This document shows positions 8,397-17,035 of a stretch of 25,231 nucleotides of DNA, one piece after another (the first letter of the stretch is position 1; every line of letters begins with the position of its first letter). The stretch comes from Chara braunii (lineage: Eukaryota; Streptophyta; Charophyceae; Charales; Characeae). Where the stretch lies: positions 6,668,210 to 6,693,440 of the forward strand of contig BFEA01000003.1 of the NCBI GenBank assembly GCA_003427395.1, read 5' to 3'. The translations under genes and the position numbers were made by a program. The notes beneath the pieces are model-generated. The model was not told where the DNA came from. It was given only the letters and a program-made list of their open reading frames with translations, and did not search any database.

Positions 8397-8659
8397 GACA
8401 GTATACCAAGTGTTCTACATGGCTGAAATTTTCCCAGAAGTGCAGGGAGCGGTACACAACTGTCACTAGTCAAGATCAGTACAAGCCCGATATGTTGAGT
8501 TATTCATACAGGATTTGATCTGGGAATTTGATCAAACCTTGCCGACACAAAAGTCTGAATTGGAGAAATCTCCATTATGTATGTTAAACTTTTCATAAGG
8601 GTTCTTCGAAAGAGGATCATGAGCCACCTGCGTCCCCAACGCAAGGAGGTAAGGACGTA
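8397..8659. other. No gene; possible upstream part of the transposase remnant
   Basis: No frame continues the transposase fragment clearly upstream of about 8660. A few codons of acidic sequence precede it in the same frame. Confidence 0.4.
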
Positions 8660-8961
8660 CCACAAGATGATAGAGGCTTTAGGAGGTTGAAGAGGATGTG
8701 GAGAGTGTTCCTGCGCACGCACAAGATGAACCTGGACACACTGCCGCAGCAGCTCACGACAGTCTGCATTCTTCACAACATCCTTCTCGACACAGGAATC
8801 GACTTTGATGAGAATTTTCTGTGGGAAATCGATGAGAACGGAGTGCGGCGCCGAGTGGACCTCGACATTCATCGCCCTCCACAGCGAGTGGTAATGACAA
8901 CGCCGACAGACGGGGTGTACGAGTTGCACATTGCCTTGGCGGAGCGCATGAAACACACGTG
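8660..8961 (+). pseudogene. PIF/Harbinger (DDE_Tnp_4-type) transposase, C-terminal fragment
   Basis: The frame reads FRRLKRMWRVF (about 8676-8710), corresponding to the FGRLKGxWR block of Harbinger-type nucleases. It continues LPQQLTTVCILHNILLDTG, corresponding to the conserved LHN block near the C-terminus, and ends with an Arg/Pro-rich tail and a stop at 8959-8961. The HTH-like part and the first two catalytic Asp residues are absent from the window, so it is a fragment. Larger minus-strand frames over the same bases are the complement of this coding stretch. Terminal inverted repeats were not found. Confidence 0.65.
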
Positions 8962-10022
8962 ATTCGTCGTCGTGCTTGGAGACGTTGCGCATTCTGGTTG
9001 GATCGTCCTGTGTTTCGCCGCGCATTTCGTGGTTGTCCAATGTCGTCTGTTTCTTCGAGCGCCTTCGTTGCTCGCGCGTGGGCATGTGGCTGGCGGCGGT
9101 TGTAGTGGAAGTCGCCATCGTGGCGATCATGCGATGATCGCCTCCTCGACCACTTCCGCAGTCTCGCCGCACACGAGGTTGTATTCTTCATTTTCTGTTT
9201 TGTCAATGTGGCGATGGCACTAGGCAGGGTGACCATTTGCGCTGCTCCGGGTGGGCATTTGCAGACGTGGGGGTCGACGGTGGGTTTTGTTACTCGGCCA
9301 ATTCGTCGAGGTCGGTCATGTGGCGCAGACTGGGTGAAGGGAACCATAGAAGAACAGCGAGTACGAAACTGTGTTCGCCGCCTCCTTTTTAATGTTTTGA
9401 TCTTCGCCTTTCTGTTAGCATGGATAACATGCGCATTGTGGTGGCGGTGGTACTTTGCAATAGGAATTCTTTCGTGTTCTATTCGAACAGTGTTTTCTTT
9501 TGGTTTACCATGTTGCTCATGCATTCGCATGCCTGTATTTTTTCGTCCTCCATTGACGGGACTTCTGCATGTGTCATCCAAGTGCCTTTCAATGTTCGGA
9601 TGTGACTGCCATGTTCAGACTTCATGCTTCACTTCTATTGTGCTGAAGTTTAATTTATGATTTTGCATTTCCCGTGGTTTTTGGTTGCGCTTTGTTGTCG
9701 TCTATTGTTCTTTTCCAAAATTTGGTGAAGCTGTCATATCTCAACCAACGACATGAAGAGCATCAAGCCGGAATGCCACTATTAGAAGGATAAGCAAAGG
9801 TCGATGCACAGACACGCATCCGTTCAACAGTGTGCAGGCCCTCGACAATCACCATACGTCGCATTCACAACGCACGAAAAAGAAGTATTCATGACACCCA
9901 TGTTGTTACATAATGAACGAACAAAGCGCCGGTGCGCAGTTCTTCACAAACTTTTGCAGTGAACGGCATCAAAGAGACTACTGCTCTTATCAGTACCATT
10001 AGCACTGGCGGGGGCGTTTTCG
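8962..10022. other. No gene recognised; one 9-bp-arm palindrome
   Basis: Downstream of the transposase fragment, several 60-275-codon frames exist on both strands, but none shows a motif or compositional sign of coding. GGCGATCAT and ATGATCGCC (9122-9142, 3-nt spacer) form a perfect palindrome. At 9985-9889 on the minus strand a frame ending CEELRTGALFVHYVTTWVS has protein-like composition. It may be a displaced end of the degenerate region at 10761-11850, but this is speculative. Confidence 0.4.
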
Positions 10023-10760
10023 CCAAAAAAAAAAAAAAAGAGACTACATATGTAACGGGAGTGAGGCTGAGGGTGAGCCGAGGGAGAGGAGAGAGAGAGG
10101 GAGAGAGTGAGAGCACACACACACACTCACTCACTCGACACAACGGACTCGGACTGAGGGTTGGACGCAGACACAGTGGCAAGGCACAAAGTCGAAGTCT
10201 TGGATTCCCAATGCCGAAACGGCAAGTCACACTGAGTACAAGTACAGCAGCAGAGAACTGGTACGAGACTGGTCCCCGTACCGTACGGGGAGCCGGTATA
10301 AGTACCGGTGACACGTACGGTACCAGGGGCATTTCTGCAAAGGCCCCGAGGGCAGAACTGAAAAATGCAGTATTTGAAAGTGGCGCCCGAATTGCAGCAT
10401 GGCGCCAGTTGTCCAAAATCCTATGGTACCAAAGGAGGGGTTTGGAAAAAGGGTGCCAGGCCGAAAACGGGATGCAGCCGAAACAGCAAAAGATAGACCA
10501 GGGATCGAGCCCTGGCGAAGTCCGTAACAACATACACTTCAAACATAACATCAATCATAGCAGTAGTGAGGGTGGGCTAAACAGCCCTCATCGGCGATGG
10601 CACGAATGTCTAACCTATGGACGAACGACACATGAAACTTGCGCCGCTTGCACTGCTCATCTGCCACTGCCGACGTTCCATGCACTGCTCCCACTAAGTT
10701 GCGTACTCCTAGGACGCGCCTCCCATGAACCCCCTTCAAATGCACGCGGAGTCCACGACA
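10023..10760. repeat. A tract, GA/CA-rich sequence and GTAC palindromes
   Basis: A run of A (about 10025-10039), a GAGA-rich stretch (10082-10110) and a CACACA/CACT run (10114-10137) precede a cluster of palindromes. CCCCGTAC-C-GTACGGGG lies at 10274-10290 and CCGGTA-TAAG-TACCGG at 10293-10308. A plus-strand frame stays open across the whole region and beyond (9932-10972), but its product is low-complexity and partly antisense to the remnant at 10761-11850. The arrangement resembles a decayed LTR promoter region. Confidence 0.45.
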
Positions 10761-11850
10761 TCAAAGACTCATACCATCCATGGAGGCGAGACACCAACAT
10801 CCACTACTACCCTGCGTCAACTCCTCGAACACCTCATCAAACGCCCCCCCCTTCAAGGGATTGCCACCGTTTTGACTGCCATCATCCTTTTCGGCGCCCG
10901 CCGAAGGACCAATGCCGAGCCATTGATGACTCTTGGCTTCGTCTGCGTCCTTCAAGGCCACGTTATGGTTGAACTTGAGCTCGCGATCAAGCCAATCAGG
11001 TATGCAATGTGGGTAGTCACCTAGCGTGAGGTGGGGTTTCCCAAGGTGATCCAAAACGACGTTCTCGGTGTCAAGAATGTGTCTCCTCCCGTTAAAGATG
11101 TAACAACCAGTGGCAATTTAATTTAGTGTTGGTTTGGCAAGCATGATCGCTTAGAAGGATGCCTCGTAGTGGGAACGCTCGTCGTCGCCGCCGATGCGCA
11201 TGATCCACATGCATGCGCTAAGGAGTGTTCGAAGACAATCGGCGAGCATGTTTAGTCTCTCCTGCTTCAAACGGCCGCCGTCGTCCAACACTCTGCAAGG
11301 CGGACAATTGTCGTCTCTTGCTGCGCCGCCATGTCGTCGTCCGCAGGCCTGTCGATGATCTTGACCCCCGCGAACCACAGAGGCACATACATCTTTATCT
11401 GCGAAGTGTAGAAGATCAGAGCCAGGGGAACCACGCTCGCGCACTCCAGACCTTGCGAGACAGCTCACGCTAAGTCCGTAGTGTAGTCCACGGTGATGTA
11501 AGATTCTGTGCGAGCGCAGCCATTCAACCGGGACGACGACCTGAAGATCCACCCGTGGATCGTGCGCAGCACAACATTCTGGGTGTTCCTCGCCCGGTAA
11601 AGAGCAGGTTCTCGCTGCGCGGGGTCGTCTATCTTGAAGCGCGGCACATCGTTCAGCCGCATGATGAGCATGGGCGGGGGCTCAGCTCCTGCATCTCCGT
11701 TGGCGAGGGCGATGAAGTAGTCCGCACAGTTGACAACCGCCTCCCGCAGCGGTTTCTCTTGCCCTTGCCCCTAAAAAAACATCTCGCAATTCACCCACAG
11801 CTTCGACTGCGCCTCCAGATTGTCGTCCTTATTACTGGTCTTCCTCCTTC
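10761..11850 (-). pseudogene. Degenerate coding region, family not recognised
   Basis: Minus-strand frames complement one another to give one protein-like reading. First a basic segment (KLWVNCEMFF; about 11820-11780). Then a frame at 11772-11465 with REAVVNCADYFIALANGD and PRFKIDDPAQREPALYRA. After a TGA stop (11465-11467) that frame continues with KMYVPLWFAGVKIIDRP until about 11276. It then shifts to a second frame with RLNMLADCLRTLLSACMWIM and GGDDERSHYEASF. This last frame carries on past two stops (11151-11153 and 11118-11120) to about 10761 with HLTLGDYPHCIPDWLDREL. At least three stops and two frameshifts make it a pseudogene. I do not recognise a named domain. It may belong to a multicopy lineage-specific family. 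Confidence 0.5.
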
Positions 11851-11880
11851 TTTCTTCTGCTTAGAAAGGAATAGGGATAC

Positions 11881-11986
11881 AGGCTTGACATGATAATTCC
11901 AGCACGAAGAAAATGCCCAGGCAAAAGCTGCAAAAGCCGCAAAAGCCACAAAACCCTTTTTCGTCTGGAATTATCATGTCAAGCCT
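11881..11986. repeat. Perfect 22-bp inverted repeat with CAAAAGCC repeats in the loop
   Basis: AGGCTTGACATGATAATTCC begins the left arm (11881-11902) and its exact complement forms 11965-11986. The 62-nt loop holds several CAAAAGCYG units, and the block ATGCCCAGGCAAAAGC (about 11913) recurs at about 12017. The arms are unusually well conserved for this decayed region. Confidence 0.9.
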
Positions 11987-12131
11987 CCAAAAAATATGTC
12001 ATTTATTCGGGCGCAATGCCCAGGCAAAAGCCGCAAAACCCTTTCGAAATGATTTTCTTTTTTTCGTCTTTTCTTTTCAGTTTTCCTTTTCGCTTTCCCT
12101 TTTTCTTCCCAGGATTTCACAGTAAGGGTAT

Positions 12132-12617
12132 ATGATTCAACATATGTACGTACCTCTCGAGTTCTGGTCCTTGTTTAACAAAAGAGACCTTGTGGTCCCC
12201 ACCGCCATTTCTGCACCATCATGGGTACTATGGCATCAAAACTCAGTTTCAAGTTTCAACACTTTACCTTTCCTTGCATCTGTACCAGGTTCTGCTTCTG
12301 CACCTGCACTTGTACAAGGTCCTGCATCTGCACCAGGTCATGCAATTGTACCAGGTGCTGGATGTGCACCTAGACATCAACCTGCTTCTCTGTCTGCAAT
12401 TCTCCTTGCACCTCTAGCCTGCTGCTGTTCAGCCACCTGGGGCAAGATAGAACGTACCTGCATTCTTCATTCATGGCCGCTCAATGCGCTCATCCTCTCA
12501 TTTGATGTTCATAAATCAAGAATCCAGGCAAGTGGCTGTTCGTGTGCTGCTCGCATTGACGAGGGCGATGAAGTGATTGATGTAATTGTTGTAGCAATTG
12601 GCATATTAATCACATAG
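12132..12617 (+). other. Open frame over an 18-bp minisatellite; gene doubtful
   Basis: A 161-codon ATG frame is open here. Its middle part (12276-12377) consists of five 18-bp units plus one 12-bp unit and encodes a degenerate Ala-x-x-Pro-Gly-x pattern (SVPGS, SAPGH, IVPGA). The flanks show no recognisable domain, no signal peptide and no neighbour that would support a gene. I treat the frame as a probable by-product of the repeat. Confidence 0.35.
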
Positions 12618-13036
12618 TACTTTCTTTTTCTGAATTTTGATCTGTTATGTAACTTAATTAATTTGAAGGGATCACACTTGTGAATCTTCGTTTCACATTG
12701 AGAGTTTAATTTGTGATATTCAATTTTTCAGAAAGGGAATGGTTCAATGGTTTGAGAAATTAATTCGAGTTTCATTTTGCTCTGAATCATAGGTGTGGGA
12801 TTGCATACGTACCTCCTGCACCTCCTTCAAAACTCAGAATTTAAAATCAACTCCTCTCGAGCTCAACGATCTTCGATTTATGCCGCATACGGCGACATGA
12901 TTATGAGGATGATCGCCATCACTATCATTTTGTACTTTTTATTTCATCTAACTATAATTTTTCTGTCTTATTCGTATTCTTTTGGCTTGTGTTTTTTTTT
13001 TCCCCAAAGCTTATGGAGATTCTCAAGGTTCTACAA
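12618..13036. other. AT-rich, no gene recognised
   Basis: AT-rich sequence without coding or RNA signals, ending at an assembly gap. TGTGGGATTGCATAC at 12792-12806 loosely resembles the complement of the LTR terminus at 13705 (TGTGGCATAC on the minus strand). It could mark the far end of that LTR, but the match has a 4-base interruption. Confidence 0.4.
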
Positions 13037-13037
13037 N
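13037..13037. other. Assembly gap (single N)
   Basis: A single N directly precedes a CT microsatellite. The LTR similarity present to the right does not continue to the left, so the true distance and even the adjacency across this base are uncertain. Confidence 0.9.
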
Positions 13038-13094
<57 letters not shown>

Positions 13095-13106
13095 GCGCGC
13101 GCGCGC
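13038..13106. repeat. (CT)n and (CG)n microsatellite
   Basis: CT repeats at 13038-13092 are followed by ACGCGCGC... to 13106. On the minus strand this is the AG run that the related solo LTR also carries after TAGTACCTGGCATATG-like sequence. Confidence 0.95.
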
Positions 13107-13188
13107 TATACCAAGTACTGACCTGCGAAAGGTGGTGCTTTGATGCAGGTGCGGACGTGCTGAAGACAAAGCTGGAGCAAGGGCTACG

Positions 13189-13208
13189 CAGGTAAGTCTC
13201 AGGTAAGT
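13189..13208 (+). promoter_or_regulatory. Two consensus 5' splice-site sequences, antisense to the LTR
   Basis: CAGGTAAGT occurs at 13189-13197 and again at 13200-13208 on the plus strand, antisense to element 1. Both match the consensus donor CAG/GTAAGT exactly. The solo LTR carries one on its antisense strand too (7304-7296). Use in splicing is not shown. Confidence 0.4.
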
Positions 13209-13354
13209 CCTCAGGCCGCCATCACCATCTCTCCCTCCCTGCACTGCTCTACCGTATCAGTGCCCAGCGCTGCAGACTAGTCCTATCGTCGACTACTACT
13301 CCGCTACTGTCGTCTGAAGTATGCCTCCTCGATCCTCGACTCAAGAATGAGGAA

Positions 13355-13398
13355 CTGAGGCCGGACCCAGCTATATGTAGCACTGGGTTGGCCTCAGC
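13355..13398 (-). promoter_or_regulatory. LTR TATA box inside an inverted repeat
   Basis: The arms CTGAGGCC-GG-ACCCAG (13355-13370) and CTGGGT-TGGCCTCAG (13384-13398) enclose a loop with ACATATAG on the minus strand. The arms differ in sequence from those around the solo-LTR TATA box, yet pairing is kept. Confidence 0.65.
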
Positions 13399-13705
13399 CG
13401 CTAAGTCCTGGCGCTCAAACTGAGGCTGGGCCTCAAAGTTTGGCGCCCAAACTGAGGCTGCTCCAGCGCCTACCGAAACGACGCGGCCTCAAAGTCAGGC
13501 CTTGGCGCCAAAACGCGCGCCAGGGCCTGTACTCAAAACGAGGCCTACAGGGCCTCTTCCTGGTACCGGTCCTACTCGGCCTAGACTCGGCCTACCAACC
13601 CTACGGACCCTGCTGAGGGTCGAAACGATGCAAACCCTACACCTACGGACCCCTAGTCTACCTGGTCGGGCCCTGTTGGGCCCGTGTGGTACTGAGTATG
13701 CCACA

Positions 13706-13715
13706 CTCCCCCCTT
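13706..13715 (-). other. Polypurine tract of element 1
   Basis: AAGGGGGGAG on the minus strand lies directly before the LTR start TGTGG. This is the expected position of the plus-strand primer for reverse transcription and it fixes both element orientation and LTR boundary. Confidence 0.75.
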
Positions 13716-13730
13716 CTTGAAAGACCGAGC

Positions 13731-15020
13731 TTACCTGCGAGGGCGAAGCTGTCTGTTGGAGGGAGGGACTGAAGTCCGGGTGGGAGGCTGTGCAGCTTCC
13801 GTGGCTAGCCGTTTTTTCTCATGATCGACGTAGACATCTGGTGCGGAGGCTTGCAAAGCTGCCCAGGAAATCCATCGCGTGTCGTCGCGTTCGCACCATT
13901 TGAATGTGACCTTGTACTGCATTGGCTTGTTGTCGTGCTTGCGATGCGTGATGACGCGGTCGTCGGTCGACTTCCTGATGACCATCCATGGAAGGAGGGT
14001 CTTGCGATCGTCGGCCCGGGAAGTCATCGCTCTTGGCTGGGGTATATGTGGTCAGCTTGGAGGCGTGGAAAACCGGGTGCATTGTGAGGTGCGGCGGATT
14101 TCGATCACAAAGGAGGGGCCATCGGGCTCATCGCCCGCGGCTGATGTGACGGGCCATGGTCCAAACCACTTTGGAAGTAGCTTGCGGGATACATCTTGTT
14201 CAAGCGCAAACTCCTTCATGGAGACCCAAACAAGGTCGTCGGCGCGGATAGGGCATGGCACGCGACGCCTGTTAGGTTGCTGTTGCATGCGGACTTGAGC
14301 CTTTTGCATGTTGGCGCTGGCTTTAGCCAGCAGGTCCCTATACTTCCGAACGGAGGCGGGAGAACAAGCGGCGTCAATGTCTGCAGTCCTTGGAAATGGA
14401 AGATCAGCGAAGATACGGCCTTTCCTGCCACCGTGGTGCAACTCGAAGGGAGTCACGCCGATCGCCGGGTGCAACGAAGTGTTGTAGGCAAATTCGATGT
14501 CGGGGAGGCGGTCAACCCAATCCTTCTGATCCGTACGGATGAGTGTGCGAAGTATTACTTGAGCGGCTTGATGTGCCCCCTCCGTCTGCCCGTCCGTTTG
14601 CGGATGCCGAGCCGAACTTGGTTTCATCTCGATGTCGGACTCTTTCATGAGGGAGGTCCAAAATGCCGACATAAAACGACTGTCGCGGTCGCTGACGATG
14701 TCTTCCAGAACACCGTGACCGCATATCCAGCCAGTGTGTAAAAGGCGCGCAAGTTCAGGAGTCGTGGCGTAGTACTTGCAAGGAAGAAATCGTGCGTACT
14801 TGCTCAAACAGTCAACGACCATGAGAATGTCGTGGTGCCCGAAACAGTCGCGGGGGAACTGGCCGATGACGTCCATAGCAATGGAGAGGCCGGGTTCCCG
14901 CGGGATAGGCAACAATCGTAACTCACCGTAGGGGTTGTGATTGTGGGGTTTGCTTCACTGGCAAACTTCGCAAGAGTCGCAATACCGAGTGACGTTGGTA
15001 ATGAGGTCCGGCCACCGGAA
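13731..15020 (-). pseudogene. Gypsy element 1 integrase with chromodomain
   Basis: The minus-strand reading continues from RNase H. The HHCC zinc region has CHDSRLAGHFG before the boundary and CDSCEVC after it, with stops at 15021-15023 and 14955-14957. The catalytic core at 14915-14500 shows SIAMDVIGQFP (first Asp), IVSDRDSRF (second Asp) and HPQTDGQTEG (Glu). A C-terminal SH3-like part follows, with HPVFHASKL around 14075 in a shifted frame. A second shift near 13995 restores the frame for a chromodomain-like tail (QYKVTFKWCERDDTRWI, about 13915). Stops of TGA type where Trp or Arg is expected suggest C-to-T decay. Two compensating frameshifts make it inactive. Chromodomain integrases of this type define chromoviruses. 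Confidence 0.88.
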
Positions 15021-15853
15021 TCACTGCTGAAGCCTTGCGATCGTACGGTTGACTCCGAAGTGGCCGGCGAGTCGCGAGTCGTGGCATCTGCCGAGGAGGT
15101 GAGTCCGTAAACGACGGTCGTGTGGGACGCATAGTGAGTACTTGCCTCGTGAGTGAAGAAGCAAGTAGCCATCGACGACGCGATAATGGCTGGCCGGCAG
15201 GTAATCCGAGGATAGTTGCTCGTAGAGTGTGGCGTATTCCGAATCGGACTTGTATGCTCGCACAAAATGCTGATGAAGGGCGTCGTTGAAACCGGACGCG
15301 TGGTGAGTCAATGCACAAAGATTTGATCTTCGCAAGAGAGCATCCGCGGCTCGGTTGGAGAGGCCCGAAATGTGTTTCGGTGTGAATTCGAACTGATCGA
15401 TGAAGTACATCCATCGAGCGATCGTGCTGTTCACCGTGTCTTGCGTCTTGTAGTAGGTCAATGGGTTATTGTCCGTAGCCCAAGTGAACCTACGACGACC
15501 GAGGAGGAAATGTTGCCAAGGCTTGAGTACCGTGAAGAACGCAAGCAACTCCTTCTTCCGCGCATCATCAACCAAGTTGATGGGGGCACCTTTTGGCTGA
15601 AGTACTCAATCGGATGCCAATCTACTCTGTCGTGTTGTTCCAAAACTGCACCCATGCCGTAGCCGGAAGCGTCCGTAGTCACTCTCGTAGGCAAGGTGGG
15701 ATCGTAGATTCTCAGGACGGGAGCGAGGAGCAACGTCGTCTTAAATTTGTGGAACGAACTGCGGACTTCGTCGGTGAACTGGAAGGGCACAATTGGAGAC
15801 TGCAATCTTGACAAGGACGAGGCGATCCGTGCGTATCCTTTGATGAAGCGTTG
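15021..15853 (-). pseudogene. Gypsy element 1 RNase H and start of the integrase zinc region
   Basis: Follows RT in the same frame after the stop at 15854-15856. It begins with the connection segment (QRFIKGYARIASSLSRL) and then the RNase H motifs VTTDASGYGMG (first Asp), RKKELLAFF (Glu) and WATDNNPLTYY (Asp), with a final NRAADALL Asp. A frame change at the G5 run 15582-15586 (C5 on the coding strand) separates the first motif from the rest. All four acidic residues are retained. The reading then enters the integrase N-terminal zinc region and stops at TGA 15021-15023. Confidence 0.88.
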
Positions 15854-16948
15854 CTAGTACCCGGCCAATCCCATAAAAGAACGGACTTCCGTGGTGTTGG
15901 TCGGTTCTAGCCACTCTTGGATGGTCTTGATCTTGTCCGAGAGTGGACGGATGCCTTGCGGCGTCACAAAGTGGCCCAAGTACTCGAGCTCTTGCTGCGC
16001 GAATTCGCACTTGGCTCGGTTGGCCTTGTACTTGACCGTACGTAGCCTGTCCAAAACAGCACGTAGATGCACGATGTGCTCGTCCAAAGTCCGGCTATAC
16101 ACCAAGATGTCATCGAGGTAGATGAGCACGAACCGGTCCAACATGTCGCGAAACTCTATTGTCATTGCCGCTTGGAAGGTGGCCGGGGCATTCGTGAGGC
16201 CGAATTGCATTACGACCCACTCGAAGTGCCCGTACTGTGTCTTGAACGCGGTTTTGTATCGATCTCTTGGATGGATCTCGAGCTGGTGGTAACCGGCCTT
16301 GAGGTCCAACTTGGAGAAGTACTTGGCGCCGCCCAATCGTTGGAGAAGATCGTCGATGCGTGGGAGCGGGCCGACATTCTTAATTGTTTGAGCATTAAGC
16401 TTACGATAGTTAATGCATAAGCGCAGTTCCTTGTTCTTCTTCCGGACGAAGAGAACGGGTGCACCGTAGGGCGAGCAGCTAGGGCGAATCCAGCCCTTGT
16501 CAATGAGGTCATCAAGTTGTGTTCGCAGCACTTCGAGTCCCTCCTCGCTCATGCGGTAAATACATTCGCGCGGAGGTACGGCCCCATCTTCGAGGATGAT
16601 CTCATGACGAATTGGCCGATTCGGTACGATTCCGACGGGGGCTTCAAAGACGTCGCCATAGGAGTCAAGAAGCTGTAAAATGCGTGGATCCAGTGGTTGT
16701 TCCGCCGCTGGCTCGTCGGGAGGGGGGAGGGCTTGCAAGAAGCAAATGCCCATTTCCTCCACGTCGTTCCGTGCGATGGAGTTGCGAATGCTTGCCGCGG
16801 AGACCACGTGACAACCAATCGAAGGGTGAGGTGGGGGTGTCGTACATGGCCCAAGTATCCCGTTCCGGTCACGAACGTGAACGGTGCGGCGGTAGAAGTT
16901 CACCGGGTGGTCCTCGCTGCGCAGCCACGACATGCCCAAAATCATGTT
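15854..16948 (-). pseudogene. Gypsy element 1: protease end and reverse transcriptase
   Basis: The element-derived frame runs from 16948 to the TAG at 15854-15856, about 364 codons. It starts with MILGMSWL, the hydrophobic-Gly motif near the C-terminus of the gypsy aspartic protease; the D-S/T-G active site is not in the window. RT follows with WIRPSCSPYGAPVLFV, RLCINYRKLN, FSKLDLKAGYHQLEI, FGLTNAPATFQ and the catalytic YLDD at 16120-16109, then GHFVTPQGI. The TAG sits in GLAGY-stop-QRF, where Trp or Tyr is expected. This is the best-preserved coding stretch in the window. The apparent N-terminal extension beyond 16948 (a Thr-His repeat) is translated adapter plus microsatellite and does not belong to the element. 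Confidence 0.92.
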
Positions 16949-16978
16949 CTTATACACATCTAGATGTGTATAAGAGAC

Positions 16979-16980
<2 letters not shown>
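16949..16980. other. Nextera/Tn5 mate-pair junction adapter (artefact)
   Basis: 16962-16980 is AGATGTGTATAAGAGACAG, the 19-bp Tn5 mosaic end. 16949-16961 is CTTATACACATCT, the inner 13 bases of its reverse complement. Back-to-back mosaic ends are the circularisation junction of Nextera mate-pair libraries. Translated, it gives the familiar SYTHLDVYK contaminant peptide. It marks an untrimmed read in the assembly, so sequence on the two sides may come from loci several kb apart. Confidence 0.97.

Positions 16981-17032
<52 letters not shown>
16981..17032. repeat. (GT)n microsatellite
   Basis: 26 uninterrupted GT units directly abut the adapter artefact. The repeat is probably what allowed the faulty join. 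Confidence 0.97.

Positions 17033-17035
<3 letters not shown>

Larger units (their letters stand above)
13038..13705 (-). mobile_element. 3' LTR of gypsy element 1 (left end missing)
   Basis: On the minus strand the LTR begins TGTGGCATAC at 13705, immediately after a polypurine tract. It contains GGCC-rich U3 repeats, a TATA box within an inverted repeat (13355-13398), GCAGCGCTGGGC, ACTTACCTG twice, TGCTCCAGCTT, CAGTACTTGGTAT and an AG microsatellite. These blocks occur in the same order in the solo LTR at 6654-7962. The terminal CA end is not identified because the assembly gap at 13037 interrupts the LTR. Confidence 0.8.

Noticed and set aside
8754-9581. 275-codon minus-strand open frame
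   Set aside because: It overlaps the Harbinger-type transposase fragment on the other strand, has Arg/His-rich composition typical of a complement frame, and shows no motif.
9932-10972. 346-codon plus-strand open frame, the longest open frame on the plus strand
   Set aside because: Its product is low-complexity (Lys run, Glu/Arg and Thr/His repeats from the GA and CA microsatellites). Its last third is antisense to the minus-strand remnant, and no domain is visible.
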